Source of the DNA: Ascidia mentula
Taxonomy: Eukaryota; Chordata; Ascidiacea; Phlebobranchia; Ascidiidae
NCBI GenBank assembly: GCA_947561715.1
Contig: OX387198.1
Coordinates: forward strand, 11,656,001-11,720,000
Direction: 5' to 3'
Length of the DNA: 64,000 nucleotides
Below, one piece after another: positions 34,001-48,200 of the stretch (position 1 is its first letter; each line of letters starts with the position of its first letter). A program made the position numbers and the translations under genes. The notes below the pieces were generated by a model that saw only the letters and a program-made list of their open reading frames with translations, did no database searches and had not been told where the DNA came from.

Positions 34001-37000
34001 AATGATTTATGCACCGCAATGGTTACCAAAGCACCATACATACACGGCCATTATGTGACTCCTTAAAACATTATTTTCATACCACAAATCAACATAAACG
34101 TGTATACACGAAGCTTACACCCCAATTCGGTCCACTTTCAGATAGCAGCAAGGTAAACACTACTGCGCAGTGGAAAAACCCCAATAACTGGGTTGTGAGA
34201 AAAGCATGTTTGCCCAATTGAGCGGCGCAAACAACCGTGTTGCTGCTGCTGCTGCTGCTGCTGCTGCAGAGCGGGACGCAGAACAGACATAGCTGCCACG
34301 CACGCAGTGAATGTGAATGGAGAAGGAAACGGACATTTCCAGGAGCTTCAATGCCGGGCTAACGAGCGAGGATGTTGCATCACACGGGTCGGCTTGCGGA
34401 CGTTATATTGCTGGAGTATGTATTGCGCAAAGCCAGCTAAACACATGAAATGGAGCGTGGTCGCCACACACTCGCTTAACGGGTTAGTTTAAATGGTAAG
34501 CGCGCCCTGTCCCTGCTACTGCCGCTGCTGCAGCATTTAATGAGGACGGATGCGGTCGCTTTCCATTCTCCCATACAGCGCCTTGTCGCCACTTAATGCG
34601 GTCGACAGTGTTGGCAATGGAAATGTTATAGGAGTGACCGTGGGTCTTCACGTTGTGGATAATAATTATACAAAACGCGATCATTGGAAAGATAAACTAT
34701 AAAATAAAAGCCAAAACGTATACAACAGACATCGCAGCAAGATTAATGTTGCTATTTTGGGACGTTTTTGAGGTATATTGCTGTTTAAAGTATTGTACCG
34801 TGATCGACCTCCGATGTCACTAGCAATGGCACAGTGACGCCAATCTAATCCAGCGCACACAAAAAGGTTTCAGGAGTGTCTATTCAACATTCTTGTGTGA
34901 CAGCAATAACCCGCTGGTTGGCAAACCGTTTTAATGTTACAGGACCTTGCAAATTCAAACGTTATCACTGTAAAAAAACATGTTGGTTCACATTTATCCA
35001 GCAGACAGAAAAAAATACTCGTTTTGTGTTGAAAAGCGAAGAGTTTTTCAAATTAAAACCATGTGGAGAGTTCGTTTTCCAAATCGAGCGTCAAAGGCAA
35101 CAAGAAAAGTTTCAAAGTCATACCTTTGTCGAGGTTTTCCAGCGCAACCCGAATGCCGCGATCGAATGAGCGCGCGTCAGCCGTACCGTTGAAAGCCAGT
35201 CCCATCCTCTGATTTCCGATCATCCAGTAATGAAAGATGGCGTTCGCTTTAGTGAATGGCATGTGGCATGGAATGAGAGAGTCCAGGGTGATCTGTTTAC
35301 GAGAAACATACGATAAAAACCAACTCGAGAAGATCGGCGTGTTGATAATGCAATAATTCGCAACGTTATGTTCAGGGGTGACGGCGGTAAATGCAAGTTT
35401 ACGCAGCAACAAAATTACAGAAAAAAAATTTAAGACCCGACCAACTTTAAAATAGTCAACACTTTTGCTTTACTGTCAACTTACAATTGAGCAAGTTTCA
35501 TTTTTTATTCGCTGCTTTAACAGTGCACACCTCGTGTTTAAAGGCGAATTACGAATTTTCGTTTCAACCCAGCACTTGAGCAATTCAGCCTAGCGGTCAC
35601 GCACCAGCGGAAAAACACATTTATTTACATTTCGTGACGGGAATTTTTCCAAAATAAGTATTTTTTTTTAATTTAGGCATGTAAATCCCGAAGGCGTCGA
35701 ATGACTTAAAGCTTAGGAACGCTCGCTTCGCAGAAACGGGACCTATTGACACGTTCGCTGAGCGAGTTTCAAAGAACACACACAGAAAATACTCGAATTA
35801 CAAATGGCGCCGGATGAAGAAGTCACCATGCTTCTTAGAATGAAATTACCGCCTGTGCTTCCTGATACAGTTAAAGTGAAACGGGTGATATTTACGTCAG
35901 AGATCGCTGCTATGTTTAAGCAGAATTCGGACAACACGTTTGACACGCTTCAGTTGGAGTGCAAACACTCTTTCGCATTTGCATGTTGCTTTTATTTTTA
36001 GAATTGCCCAAATTTTCCTATTAGATCAGGGAGTATTTATGGTCGGCTAACGTTACATACCAATTAGTCTTAACTGCATGATAATTTTGAGGTATACTCA
36101 TCAACTGTTTAACCTAGCAACCCAACGTATGTATATTTCATTTACACCGTGTACCTTCTACACAACGTGGCGTCCAAGTACGCTTATCAACAGTTTTAAG
36201 TTGCGTATTGTATTCGATAAAATTGGGTTTTGACACAAAGGTTGAAATGCATTGGGATGAACCCGGGCCGACCATCGCGGGCCACAAGGCCGGAGATGTG
36301 GCGGAAAACCTGTCACTCACGGAGACAGCTTCATTAAAGCCGCGACGCCGGCTGTCCCGGTAACTTAAAAATAAAGCGAGACCCCTGGGAACACGTCGGC
36401 AACAGGATACACTGAAAGTGCGATGCGCTGAGCGCGCGACATGCCTACAAAGGGAGAAAGGGCTAATTGCCTTCCGCCGTCGGGCGTCCCAGAAACGTCT
36501 TCCATACCCGAAGTTCAGTTGCGCCAAACGGGCGATTTTCCGTCGATAACCGTCGCTAAATTGCGATGGCATTCGCGGGGCGCCGATCAGAAAGCCGTAA
36601 TTACTCAAATTCGGGCAACGCGCGGAATGCTCGCGCGCCAATTCGACTAAACCGAGGGGATGGTGACGGATCTGGAGCGGATGCGGTGCATCCCGGCGCT
36701 TTGTTGGAAGGGGGCACGAACCGGGAAGAATTAAATGTCGGGGATGGGGAGAATTGCTGTTGTGGTTTCACGTCCGACTGACAGTTCTGTTCAAGTGATA
36801 ACAACGGGGCTTTTGTATACAAATTGCCATGAACTTGTGATATTTACACGGGACTGCGTTAACAAGCGCCAGGTTTTTATGTGGATGGAAGTTTAGAGGT
36901 TTATTCTAAATCTCCTTTGGTCGGATGCCGCAGGTACGCAAACGCGAGTGTAATAATCATCTTTTTTGATTTTATTTCTTGATTGCCTTTGTTTGATTTG

Positions 37001-40000
37001 AGGAAGCGTGCTCCGGATGTTTGTCTATATTGCGCTTATGTTTTGTTTATGGTTATACATGGGACCGTTCTTGAATTATTCAGGAGATGGCGAGGCTATG
37101 AACTATCGTCGCCGGATTTACCGTCGACGGCATCGACGGAGAACACTTGTTTTCGGTCGAGATGATATTTTCTCCCAAGTACTGCTGTTCAGCAAAGCGG
37201 AAGCTGCAATCTTATCCACGTGTTTTTAAAATAGGCGAAAAATAAAGCAACGTGCTTCTATTGTGGCGTTTACGAGAGCCTTCATTGTACAAAAGGGCAA
37301 GGACAGCAATAACAAGTTGGTTGGCTGAATGACGACTTCAATAGATCGAATTCTCCTGTGCACATTTGCGGTTGACGTTGAAAGCAACACTTGGTTTGTG
37401 CGGGACGGTGGCTGCGGGCCATACACTGTTTAGCTTTTACAGGGTATATGGGGTTCAGACAGGGTCATTTTAAATAGTGAGCAGGGAGAAAGGCGTGAGT
37501 CACAACACTGAAAGCATGGTGTGGGTTTTCAAGCGAGCAAAACGTTGTTTAAGGTCGTTTGCGGGCATTTTGAATATTTTGCATGGAATTCGAGATGCGA
37601 AACGGAAATTGATTAAAAAAAGGTTGGAAATTGCCGATTTGGTATCGAAATGTTAAATTTAAACGCCATATTGGGTTTCAAGAAATAATGACAAAATTTG
37701 AAGATGTGAATAATTGCACGTTCAACTCGTCGACATACACTCAAAGCACACATACATTTTGCATTTTAATTTTCAGGATGCTGGGTAAAAGCAGCGTTAA
37801 GTTAAGTAAAACAGTCTATTTAAGAGATTTCAAGTTTTGTGATTTCGAAGGTCAGAATCTTCCCATTGCAAATTTTGGTCCAATATCAAAACTACAAAAA
37901 CTTTATCTTTATTTGAAAATAACTTGGTTTATCAACATTAAATTATACCAGAATGTCGACGCTTACCACTTTGTCCTGAACCCTGTACGCATAGAGTCGG
38001 TATTCGGAGTGGACCACGTTCTCATATATTGCCACCTTGCTGTAGCCAGCTCCGAGGTAGGGAGTCCAGCCTAGTTCACCCCTGATCATAACAGTTGCCT
38101 CCACCCTCACGATGGGGCGCTCGCTGCAAAAAAACGAAAAAAAACGTTATTTGGACGATGTAGAGACCCCTTGTTGGAATGAATATGAATTTCATTGCGT
38201 TACTGATTAAATTGTCCAAAGCTTCAGTGATTTCATACCCAGACCTTCCATTGCAAACCGCAGCTAATATAGGACTTGTGCACAGTTGAATGCAAATGAT
38301 CAAATGCTATGCGCATGTTACCATTTTGTAGTAAAGCAAAAACCTTTTAGGCCCAAAAAAGCTACACCCTAGACATCAAGTTTAACCTTGCACATTTACA
38401 AACACCAACCCAGGATTATACGAGAACGCCAAGTATCCCAAAACATTGGGTAATTCATCAATCAGCAGTGCAGTAAAAGCAACTCGTAGGCAAAAACACG
38501 TTGACATAAATCACGGTCAAAACGCCGGTAAAGGTCACTCCGGAACGGATGCGCGCTTCATGACGACTATTACCGGTGTCCTGTCATTGTGTCAACGTTT
38601 CAATGATCACGTCACCGGGGCAAAGTTTAGACTCGGTAGATAGGTGCTGCCAACTTTGTTTTGGAAACAGTGTTTCCAAAAGTTTTTTTAGAATCGGGGA
38701 CAAAACAAAGTGAGTTTTCTCTAAAATAACAGGTTGGATTGCTACTTCCATTTGCAACCATTTTGTCTTTGCATCAGCAAGTATCTTTCTGGTTTGAAGA
38801 TATGCGGTCTTACTACCGAAGCGGCTGCAACACTGCTTCAATATTTCAATCTGTCCACCACAAAAAATACTTTTAAAGAGTTTGGAAAAGGTATTTTTTA
38901 AGCCGAGAAAAGGCTTTTTAGTCGGTATTTGGTTGCGCCGTGTGATCGTACATCACCCACCTCTTGCAGGTTGACGTCATTTCACGTGATTTGTTACCAC
39001 TATTGCTTGTTGGAAAGTCAAGGCAAGCTTAGGAAAAGTGATTTCCGCGCCTGCTAGCTCCGACTTGGGGGGCGGATACCAAGGAGCCAAGCCAAATTTG
39101 GACAGACAAAGAACCCGACGGATGTGCGGAAAGGGAGATCATAACGACCAGCACGATATACATTAGCAAACCACACCATCAACCGCCGCTGTGGATAGGC
39201 TTGGTGGGAAATCCAGGCATTTCCAACGGCGCGTTTATCACTTTTCATAGTTTAAAAGCCCGGTTTTCGACAAGCCAAAGATAAAGTCCATTTACGCATT
39301 TGGAAATATTTACAGTGGTTTTAGTTTCACCTCCCAATGGGTTCACTTATTTCTGACAAGGGCGTGCTTATAGTGATCCTAATTTTTTTGGTAACTTTTC
39401 ATTATGGTCTATTTTGATAAACTGGCCAGATTTTTAATTAAACACGCTGGATTTTAAAGTAGCGAACAAAAAAATAACGTGAAATGCACAAAACCGCGCA
39501 AGCAAATCAAACGTTCAAAGGCTTACATTGTAAACGAAGCTCTTCAAAACAGGGTTTTGCGTAGGGCGGAGGCATTAGTAACGTCCACCAACTACCACAA
39601 TCGTCACAGTCTAAGGGCAAGCAACCACAAACGACGGAAATTGTTCGTTGCCGTTCTCACGCGCTCTAACTGAAACTGGGCACCGGTTATGCGTCACTTG
39701 CCGTACCGGCGAAAGTGTGACCGCTGTAATGTTATTGTTTGTTCTGAGGTCCTGCCTTGGTTCTACAGGACGCGAGGTCGGGTCTGTGGTCTTCTTAGAG
39801 CTGAACAAACGGGAGGTGAGGTATTGCGCAGTTCCGCAGTTAAACCACACTATTATAACGACCGCACATACACACATACGCCTATTTGGGTTTTGCTGGG
39901 AGTTTGAGATGACGAAAGAATAACAAATGGTGGGGACTTACATCATAAGGATAATATCAATTTAACGTACATGAATCAAACTATGCCAACACAGGGTTGT

Positions 40001-43000
40001 GTATTTTGTTTCAAACATTGGTTATCAGTTAATCACCGGAAGCCGGGGGTTACTTCATACATTGTTGCATGGTTAGACATCGCCGAGTAATATTTTTCAA
40101 GGAGATTACGTCCGCCCAAAGTGAAGATTTCCGCGTTTATAAGGCACAAAATCGCGACGAATGTACACACGACACGCCTATAGACGTACGTAGGAACATA
40201 AATCAGTGTTTGCGGCGGACGCTACGTCACGGAAGACTGAATTCGCGGCTTGGTGCGATTGAAAATCAACGAAGCAAATATCCTCCAAGATGATATAGCA
40301 CCATTGTCAGCGTCCTACCATTCCACAGGCCCACGCGACGACAAGGGCATCCCAAATCGATAGCAGCGTACAAACAAACCCACGCAAAATTTCCGTTTGT
40401 TACATATAGGGTGTAATCGCACAAACACCACGCAGTGCCTACGCACAAAACAATACCTTCCACGCGAACACTTGGAAAATGACTGTGCTGCGTTATGGCA
40501 ACAAAAAATTGTAATGATAACCAATAGGAACGTTGATGTTCATATCTCCAATGCCATGTTGCACTGGATGCTGTGTTCACAGAACTTCTTTGCAAGAAGA
40601 GCGTTTGTTGCAAGACCCGACCGAAGAAAGCAGAAACAAAACACTTTTAGAAAGAGCATCCAATTGCATCCATTTGAGCAAAGTTATACACTAATAACCC
40701 TAATGCACAACATGTTTCCAGAAAATACCAACAACACCACCCCCACCCTTTTATCAATCGAGTGTGACAGGTCGACGAAGGCAGAATACCCCAATGTGAA
40801 TCGCGATCACGTTGACAGGTGGGGGAGGTTATTGCATTTCGTCATCGCGCAAGGGCCGATGAGTAAGCGAAACGCGGCAGTCGGTCGTGCGTCATTGGGG
40901 AAGGTGAGCCCCGGTCGTTGCCACCGATCCGTTGACGAATTCCCGAATACCGGCAGCGCGTAAAGAGCTTATTTACATCACCAGTGGGTTCTGTAAATAT
41001 CGTGTCTTCCGGAGAAGATTTTATGAAGTATTGAAATCCCTTTGGAATCTGATGTTCGCGCAAATTAGACGGATTTTGTATCGGACAGTCAGGGCAACTT
41101 TTTGGCTTAGGGGGCCATAAATGATTTGAAATTTGTCTGGCGGGGTAATAGTCCTCATGAGTACACAATAGACAAAGAGTTTTACGAACCAATTTATTTC
41201 AATTGGTTAACACACAAAAGCTGTGACCCAAAAATTCCACAATAAAAAAAGTTAATATACCATTTTTTTGAAGAAGCACTAATTTATATCAACATGTGGT
41301 GGGTCGGATTAAACCGTAGTTTGTTTAGGTCTGGTTTAAAAGCAAGTGAAAATGACAGAGATGTACTGAATAGCTAACAAATGCCGTGTACGCCTTAGTC
41401 GTTGAGGGTAAAATGATACCCAGTAACGAATCTGGAAAAGAATAAAATTAACGAAAGTAGTATCAGTCAAACTTTCGCGCGCGATACAAATAACTAGGTA
41501 AAATTTACGTCACAAAGCCACAAAAGCGACACCGCAACGACCAAGGCGTAAGGGGGGTACACGACGTATTTAACAATCCATTACACCTCTGACGCGTCAA
41601 CGGCTAACCAAACAGTCGTAAAAGAAGACCGGAGATGGCGCAACCTTTCCAGGTGATTTCGGGCAGAACATACTTGGCGAGGGGCCAGTTACCGTAGCAA
41701 GATGAGCACCGGTGTTGCCAGTCTTAGCAGTCGCTGCTAGTCCAAACACAGGAAATCTTCCCGGCGAGCTTCGCGCACTGTCGGGTGACAATGGTCACAC
41801 CGTATGTAGGTGAGGGTTAAACATGCCAATTAGACTTGCATGTGTGTACGTATATCTTGCCGCGACTTGCACAAAAGGGCGTTTTTTTAACGTGTGGCGT
41901 AGAGTGGGCGAAAGATCACAATACAAACCATTGGGATGTGGAAAATCAATAAGAGAGACATCTGCATGCTGTGTCCGATAATTTGCAATTTTCTTTGGGT
42001 GCCTCCTACGTCGTGTTGACAAGCCTCATCTATGTGTCCATCAAAACAGTTCCTTTCGGCAAGCGTGTGGTAAACGTCAATATTCCATGCAATGCCAACC
42101 ACACAATTTCATATAAACGACATTTCCCCTCTTAACGAAAAATGGACAAAATCAATCAAAAAATGTAATTGTTGTCGATCGTGGCTGGCTGTTTTTTTCG
42201 ATCTGGCAGCTTTTGCAATTTGCCACCTTCGCAACGTTAACGGATTGAGAAGAGGTATATATGTCCGTGGAAAGTCCCTCATTTTAGGGCACACGCCCAT
42301 TATGCGTTGGCGGCTACGGGAAGTCGGCGGGGCCAGCAAATATTTGTCCGGGAAAAGCAAACGACCTCGCCGGGCTGCGTTGTACCGATATATGGCTGTT
42401 TGAGCAGCTTGCATCACTAGATAGACGGATGTAAAGCGCAGGTGACAAGTTACGTCACTTGCGTAAACGCTATACCTTTTATGCAGGACAATCGCACCAC
42501 GAAATAGGCTGGGTTACCACAAGTTATCATTGCATGATGACCAGAGTCGCAGAATGTGGACAAACAAATGACACCGTACAAGGATTTGGATCGTCATTAA
42601 GGCACCACATCAGGCGATATGAACGTTGTGAAATGCCGGCATTCAAACTGGGAAAGACAAAACCAGTGTTTGAATGACACACACTGTGCTATTATTTCAG
42701 ATTGAAATGATCACCATAATCCACTATTCTGAAAATGGGATCTATAAAAGTGTCATGCAGCCCAGCGTCAGTATGCACGAAATGAATTTACAGATTAATA
42801 AAAAATCTCCGCAATAATTGTCTTCTGGCGTTTCTGAGCGTTTAACTACGCACTTGAGTGACGATAACCAATCACATGATGATCAAACCGGCCAATCAAA
42901 TACGATTCTTCAGAAAAAATCAATGAATTTGCATCAGAGGCAAATCATAGATGCCTCGTGCGTCAGCACTCCCATCACTATTTGGTTTGCCATGTCACAA

Positions 43001-45296
43001 TATTAGTTTCTGATTACAGCGATGCCCGACACTTCCGGGCGGCCATCGAGGCGAAACTGCGGTTTTGCAATCGCGCGACTCGCTGTCAACGACTTTATAC
43101 ACGTGTAGCAACCTCGCCAAAAAGCCATGGGTCATGTTCGGCAGATGCTGTGGCTGGAGGCCTACACACAGAAAGCACTTGTTTTATTTGGAGGCAGCAC
43201 CGGAACCGGTCCATGGCAATTCGATAAACGCAGCGAATGATACAAGAAGCCGGCAGCGTCAGCTTAAAATAGCAACAGTTATTTGATCTGGCGAGGCTTA
43301 AAGGTTGCCGAACAGCAAGCGGCTTCGGACATCCGGCTCGGATAAACTTATGTCTTTTAGCGGAGAAAAGGGCAGAGACCGGCAGTATCTATTGTCGATC
43401 GAATATGTAAAGAGAAAGCAGCAGTTGTGGAGACTTTGAGCTCTATTATCGCTGTTGAAAACAACTTATTTATATATTCGGTGAGATTTCGGAAACAGAA
43501 AGCGGCAACATTACATCATTATGGCACAAGACCAAATGTCATTCACCGTTAGATGATAAAATGCCAAGTAAGTCCTAAAGGATAGACTGCGTCTTTTGTT
43601 GCGTTGGCAGTGATACAGCACAACTGTACCATTGCGCTTCTTTTCTGGAAAGGTCATTTGCCTATACAGGGTAACAACAAGCGCGCCCAGACCTTTTCAC
43701 CCAATCAGAAACTGCGACAACGACAGCAGACGATCGCGAATCGCGCTTTCCACGAAACCAATCACATCAGAGGCTGTCGTGACTCCAATTAGCCACAATT
43801 ACGCGGCCTCATTTGCGAAACCAAACTTCTCTGACGCGAAAGAAGTGGGGACGCGAAAGAAGTGGGGACGTAAAACAATTGCGCGGCGGCAGCGGATTGG
43901 TTGCATACGGCCAAAGTGGGAAGTCAGCATCCTCAGCGCCGAAGTGTCAACAACAATATCCTGTCGTTTTACATTCGGTCGCGCCCTTGCGCAAAGTTCA
44001 ACACCCGCCAGCAGCGACAATCTCCCGTCAACCGTCGGCTTGCCACAGCAGCAATGTGGTAAAAAGAGACCGCTTCCCGCCCTATTGGTCATATTGCGCG
44101 CATGCGAAACACATGCACACGCTCTGTTACACCAGACGTGTGTTTAACCGCCAGCTGACACTTTTAATTACAGTACTATAATTTCATCAAGTAGAAGAGG
44201 GTTTTTTCTGTGTCATACGCCACACCGCATTTTTAGTCTGGAAAATGCAACCTTCATAATACTGTCCTGTGAGGTTTCTGTGTGGAATATCACGTCATGA
44301 ATTATGTTTGCATCGACAATTTGAAAAATTTAAACTTAACGAAACACAAAGTCATGATTTTATTACTTGTCATATTTTTGCAAATAACACCCGAAGCAAG
44401 TGCAGAACGCAATCATCAACCCATATATTGTTTCAACGTACAGTCACCGCAATGCTATTTTGCTGACTGTCGAGCGTTATTTCAATCGCCTCGAACCAAA
44501 TCGGGTTTCCATGGATGCCACGGCCAGGACAGTATGTCCGATAATGTGTGCAGAGTTTCTATTGTGTGTGGTTCACGTCCCGCCGGAGGCGACAGGCGAT
44601 GATTCCCACGTTCGGCTCGACTTATTACACGAAAGATTATCTCACGGTGTGCGTGTGCTGATTGCAAACACGTCTTGTGGACCGGGACGCAGGAAAAGGA
44701 GGTTGTCAGTGCAACGTACAAGCGGGGAACCGGGGATGGACTGAATCAGGAAGGGTCGTGCACGTGTTTTCACAGATAAGGGAATAGGACGGCACTCGAA
44801 TGTCACGACACGCGTGTATAGGTTACGTATACACAGGAGAATGCCCTTGTCCTGTGTTGGCCATTAAAAGCCTTTTGTCCGTATCTCACATTTCTGCGCA
44901 ATGACCAAGGACGTTGTGGCAAATTATTATTTATGGTAGAAAGAAAGAAAAAAGGAAAAAGCCGTCGCTTTTGCCCAAGCTTAATATGCACCACAACGCA
45001 CGCAGGCTTTTCTGTTTCACAGGACTATACCTTCAAGTGCAAAATTTAATTGGGATATTCATATTTTTGCACCCACGTGTACCTGTCAGCGTCGTGGATC
45101 ACGAGGCTTTACCTCACAGAATACGTTGCGCTATACATGCAGTGAGTACAAATATCATTAAATTAACATTTTCCAAACTCAAATTTTTGAATTTTCATTT
45201 TTAAGAATTCAACGCATAGTACACAGGATTTACAAGACAAACATACTCCACTTACTTCCATTCTATTCGTAAAGCCTCGTTGGCCCTGTTGTCCAT
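28058..45296 (-). CDS. SPRED: SPRED-family Ras/MAPK inhibitor (6 exons proposed, 573 aa)
   Basis: Exons on the minus strand: 45296-45256 (proposed), 38123-37967, 35292-35124, 29942-29887, 29580-29158, 28933-28058. The EVH1 domain spans exons 2-3: IVRVEATVMIRGELGWTPYL, then NAIFHYWMIGNQRMGLAF and ADARSFDRGIRVALENL. The last exon holds the Sprouty domain from C450: CRYCQ, CINRASCLSCARG, NPCSCRGG, WILLGVLSVFVPCLCLYPLL, CHKCGIWCHCCGGRHE. SPRED proteins sit at the membrane through the Cys-rich domain, bring neurofibromin by EVH1 and damp Ras-ERK signalling. The 423-base exon 5 adds a Ser/Thr/Pro-rich linker, so the protein is longer than human SPRED1 (444 aa). A possible KIT-binding-like segment (VKYPSYRYTPSR) precedes the Sprouty domain but is not certain. 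The first exon is an inference: ATG, 41 bases, a GTAAGT donor and the exact phase needed. Confidence 0.88.
29943..35123 (-). other. SPRED intron 3 (5.2 kb)
   Basis: This large intron lies between the end of EVH1 and the linker exons. It has no recognised exon and contains a short TGC repeat at 34241. Its size, much above the 50-500 bp typical of other genes in the window, fits regulatory content. Confidence 0.5.
34241..34267 (+). repeat. (TGC)9 microsatellite
   Basis: Nine uninterrupted TGC units lie in SPRED intron 3. On the transcribed (minus) strand this reads as a GCA/CAG repeat. Confidence 0.9.
35293..37966 (-). other. SPRED intron 2 (2.7 kb)
   Basis: No SPRED exon is missing here by phase. 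A plus-strand frame at 35804-36001 looks coding in style (see findings). Other open frames match nothing known. Confidence 0.45.
38124..45255 (-). other. SPRED intron 1 (7.1 kb, if the first exon is right)
   Basis: Frames such as 40397-40963 (+) and 43632-44147 (+) overlap open frames on other strands and have no family likeness. A 17-bp direct duplication (GACGCGAAAGAAGTGGG twice) is at 43833-43866. Otherwise nothing is recognised. Confidence 0.4.
43833..43866 (+). repeat. 17-bp tandem duplication
   Basis: Two adjacent perfect copies of GACGCGAAAGAAGTGGG, followed by GACG. Confidence 0.85.
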
Positions 45297-48200
45297 TGTA
45301 CCAGCATGGCACGCGGGGCAACGTCGGGTCTTCGAAATTCCTAGCTAGCTCGCAAGCGTTTTCTCCATTGTTCATCCAGTGGCAATCCTAAAGTGCTTCG
45401 TCTATGTCTATGTCTGTATATTATCCCTTCGCTGGTAGTAGTGTAGCTTTGGGTTTATCCAAATTCCATCGGTACAAGCAGCAGCGAATGATGGCAGACG
45501 ATCTCTTTATGCTTACGTGTGTAATGATGACAATCTACCAGCTATTCAAAGAGATGGCATTTGATTAATCCACTATCCACATACATTTTAAACCGGGTCA
45601 TTTGGCACATCGCCTAACCAATTACAAATTATTTGAACATACAAAAGTAATCCCAGCTACTTTACAGAACAAATACAAAAATCTAATTCTAAAAAGACAC
45701 ACCAGTATTATAGTGTGTTAGTAATATTTAGTTAACATGTTAAAAAACAACAAGGGTTATCACAAAAGGCTGAAATCTAGCCAACAAAGAATGTTGTTGC
45801 ACACATTTTACAACTGTCTGAATTTAGAATGTAACACGCAGACACACGCGATTCCGCTATTTTAGCTTTCACAACTGCATGACAGTTAGACACGACCTGT
45901 TGTCATCCCGGCCAGCCAGGCCGTGTGATGCCGCCCTGTCAGCCATTTCCCGACGCAATGGACGGCGTAATATTGACTTTCGGCCAATACAGAAAAGAGG
46001 CACGCGCTTTCATTCATAAAATTAGAAGCTAGGGAGTTTTCTGGTCGACAGGCCGAGGCCGCGTGTGCGCTGTTGTTTCTGCTTATTAGCCTGTGTCACG
46101 CTGCACACGTGTGTCTGAGAAACACGTTACACGCTAAACGCAACCTCGGCTAGACACTGTTCTTAAATGCTGAATAGTCTGCACAATACCCCACGAAGAA
46201 TAATCAAGCTTGAGGAACGCCTGTAGTTTCAAGATTAACATTCCGAGTTCAACGAACGATTTCAAACGGAGCAGTTTTCCGTGTTCTGGGCATATGTGAT
46301 AACATACACTACATCAGCTGTGCGAAATGTCTAAAAACTGTCCTGGGCATATGCATATTTAGCAACAAATCCCCGTGCCACATTACATTTAGCGCAGTGC
46401 TTTCGACAGCACACAGCAGCATGCAGATGCATCAGTAGTTGCCCGTCGGCATTACACCGCTCAATAACAGCGTTTAATAGCGTCGGGTCTGCGTGTCGAC
46501 CATGTTTCCCTGGGGCAATGCAGAGCGGAAGCGGCGAAGTGAGGAACCTAGCACACGGCGAAAGAGAGGCGCGTATCTTCGAGCTAAGCTGCCATTTTCG
46601 ACGTCTTATCTGAAGAACGCGTCCAGGGCAAAAGGCGGGTCGGAAAAAATCCGTCAGCGATTTTGAGATTAGGCTGGAGAGATTTGTCAGCGGCGGCGCG
46701 CGCAAAACAGCGAGGCCCGCGAAGCAAACCGCGCCTGTGAACGAAGGGAACGGCACTAAAGCGTTTTAAGCACGCTGCGGATGTCCAATGGGAAGCATGA
46801 CATCACAAAGTGCGTATTGTCTTGTCGCTACGGGGACAACGCCTTCGCACAGTCGCACGACTTGTCATGGGAGCGCAGCCTAAAACGTGGAAGTTTACGT
46901 TGTCGCTGATGGACATACGACTCCTACGACCGGGAGACTTGCCATGCGACTGGCATATGCCCCGCCAAGCTTCTGCGTACGGAGTCGCCAGTTGTGGCCT
47001 AGATGGCTAACAGTATACTATATGCAAATGCTTTGTCATCGACGAAAATAATCGGTTTCAAAGGCATGGGCCAGCTTCTAAAACTTAAAATACATACAAA
47101 ATAATAATTGATTTTCTGTAAGTTCCTAATTGTTGATTAAAATTGTATGAACTGAAGTCGTGGCTCATGTTCTAAGCTCATCAGTCTGGCAAGGAACAAA
47201 AGCGCGCGGTAATTAGGGGCCGCGCTGTCAGTTGGGCAGGAAATGAAACCGACAATAAATGATAAGAAGATCCAAACCTCCAATTACACGAGCCAGAGCG
47301 ATCACGTGACTAAGGCATGGAGAGTGCTTAGCCTAAAGGTCGTGAATGCGCTGAGCTACAAACAACGCCTTGCATGACTGAAGTCGAATGGCGGAATAAC
47401 AAATAACTGTGACACATTGAACCTACATTATCCGTGCTTGTTTGTGTGTTTAGTGCAGATTTTTGAGTAAAAAGTCGCTTGCCACCTTTCCATTGCTTTA
47501 AAAGGAATTAGTTCATTTTTTCTACAAATAATTAACCATTTTTTAGGAAATTAATTAGCCGCTTCGTGACAGAGCAGATATTTGAAATGCTTGTAACATT
47601 TAACAAGGCAGACACCTAACACCGCATAAAACGTTAGAGCTGAATCGTCTTTTCTTTGGAGAGACCACATTGGCAAATTGCAACCTCCCTAAAGGTACCT
47701 CAATGATGACTTAATCACAAGTGATAAAATCAATCCACTGCGCCCTTTACAACGAGAAGAGCAAACAGCCGCATCAACACATTCCATCGTCTCCAGCTGC
47801 CAGTCAAGCACCCAGTGCCGTTGGACATATTGAGTTTCTGTTAAATCGCAAGAGACCCAGTGGTGACTGATATTCGAGAAATGGAAGGAATACACGGCAG
47901 GGATTACGCAAACCTTATGACGTATAAAACTCGCCTTGTCCCATGGCACAGGCGTGTGAACTATGCTGATCTTGCCACCGGCCACGTCGTTTTCGTATTT
48001 CATTACACGTTCAATCAACAGAAAATGTTGAAACAGCATCAGATTATGATGAATAAAATATGGTTTCAATAAAATAATTAAATGAACTTATTTGTCGCGA
48101 ACGCCATTCGCCTTTAAATACGACCGAATTACTAAACGTTCAAATGAGAATCATGTTTCCCAGATTGGAAGTCTATAATATTTCAATGTATGTTCAATGG

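Noticed and set aside
34241-34267. TGC repeat as a polyglutamine-coding tract
   Set aside because: It lies deep in SPRED intron 3, with no coding frame that joins known exons.
36138-36641. 167-aa minus-strand open frame
   Set aside because: It overlaps plus-strand open frames at 36441-36781, has no domain or signal, and its composition follows the local GC-rich patch.
40397-40963. 188-aa open frame in SPRED intron 1
   Set aside because: No family likeness, heavily mixed composition, and open frames overlap it on the opposite strand. Likely chance in a region with few stops.
43632-44181. Two overlapping plus-strand frames of 171 and 122 aa with a minus-strand frame of 97 aa
   Set aside because: Three frames open at once over the same GC-rich sequence points to composition and not coding.
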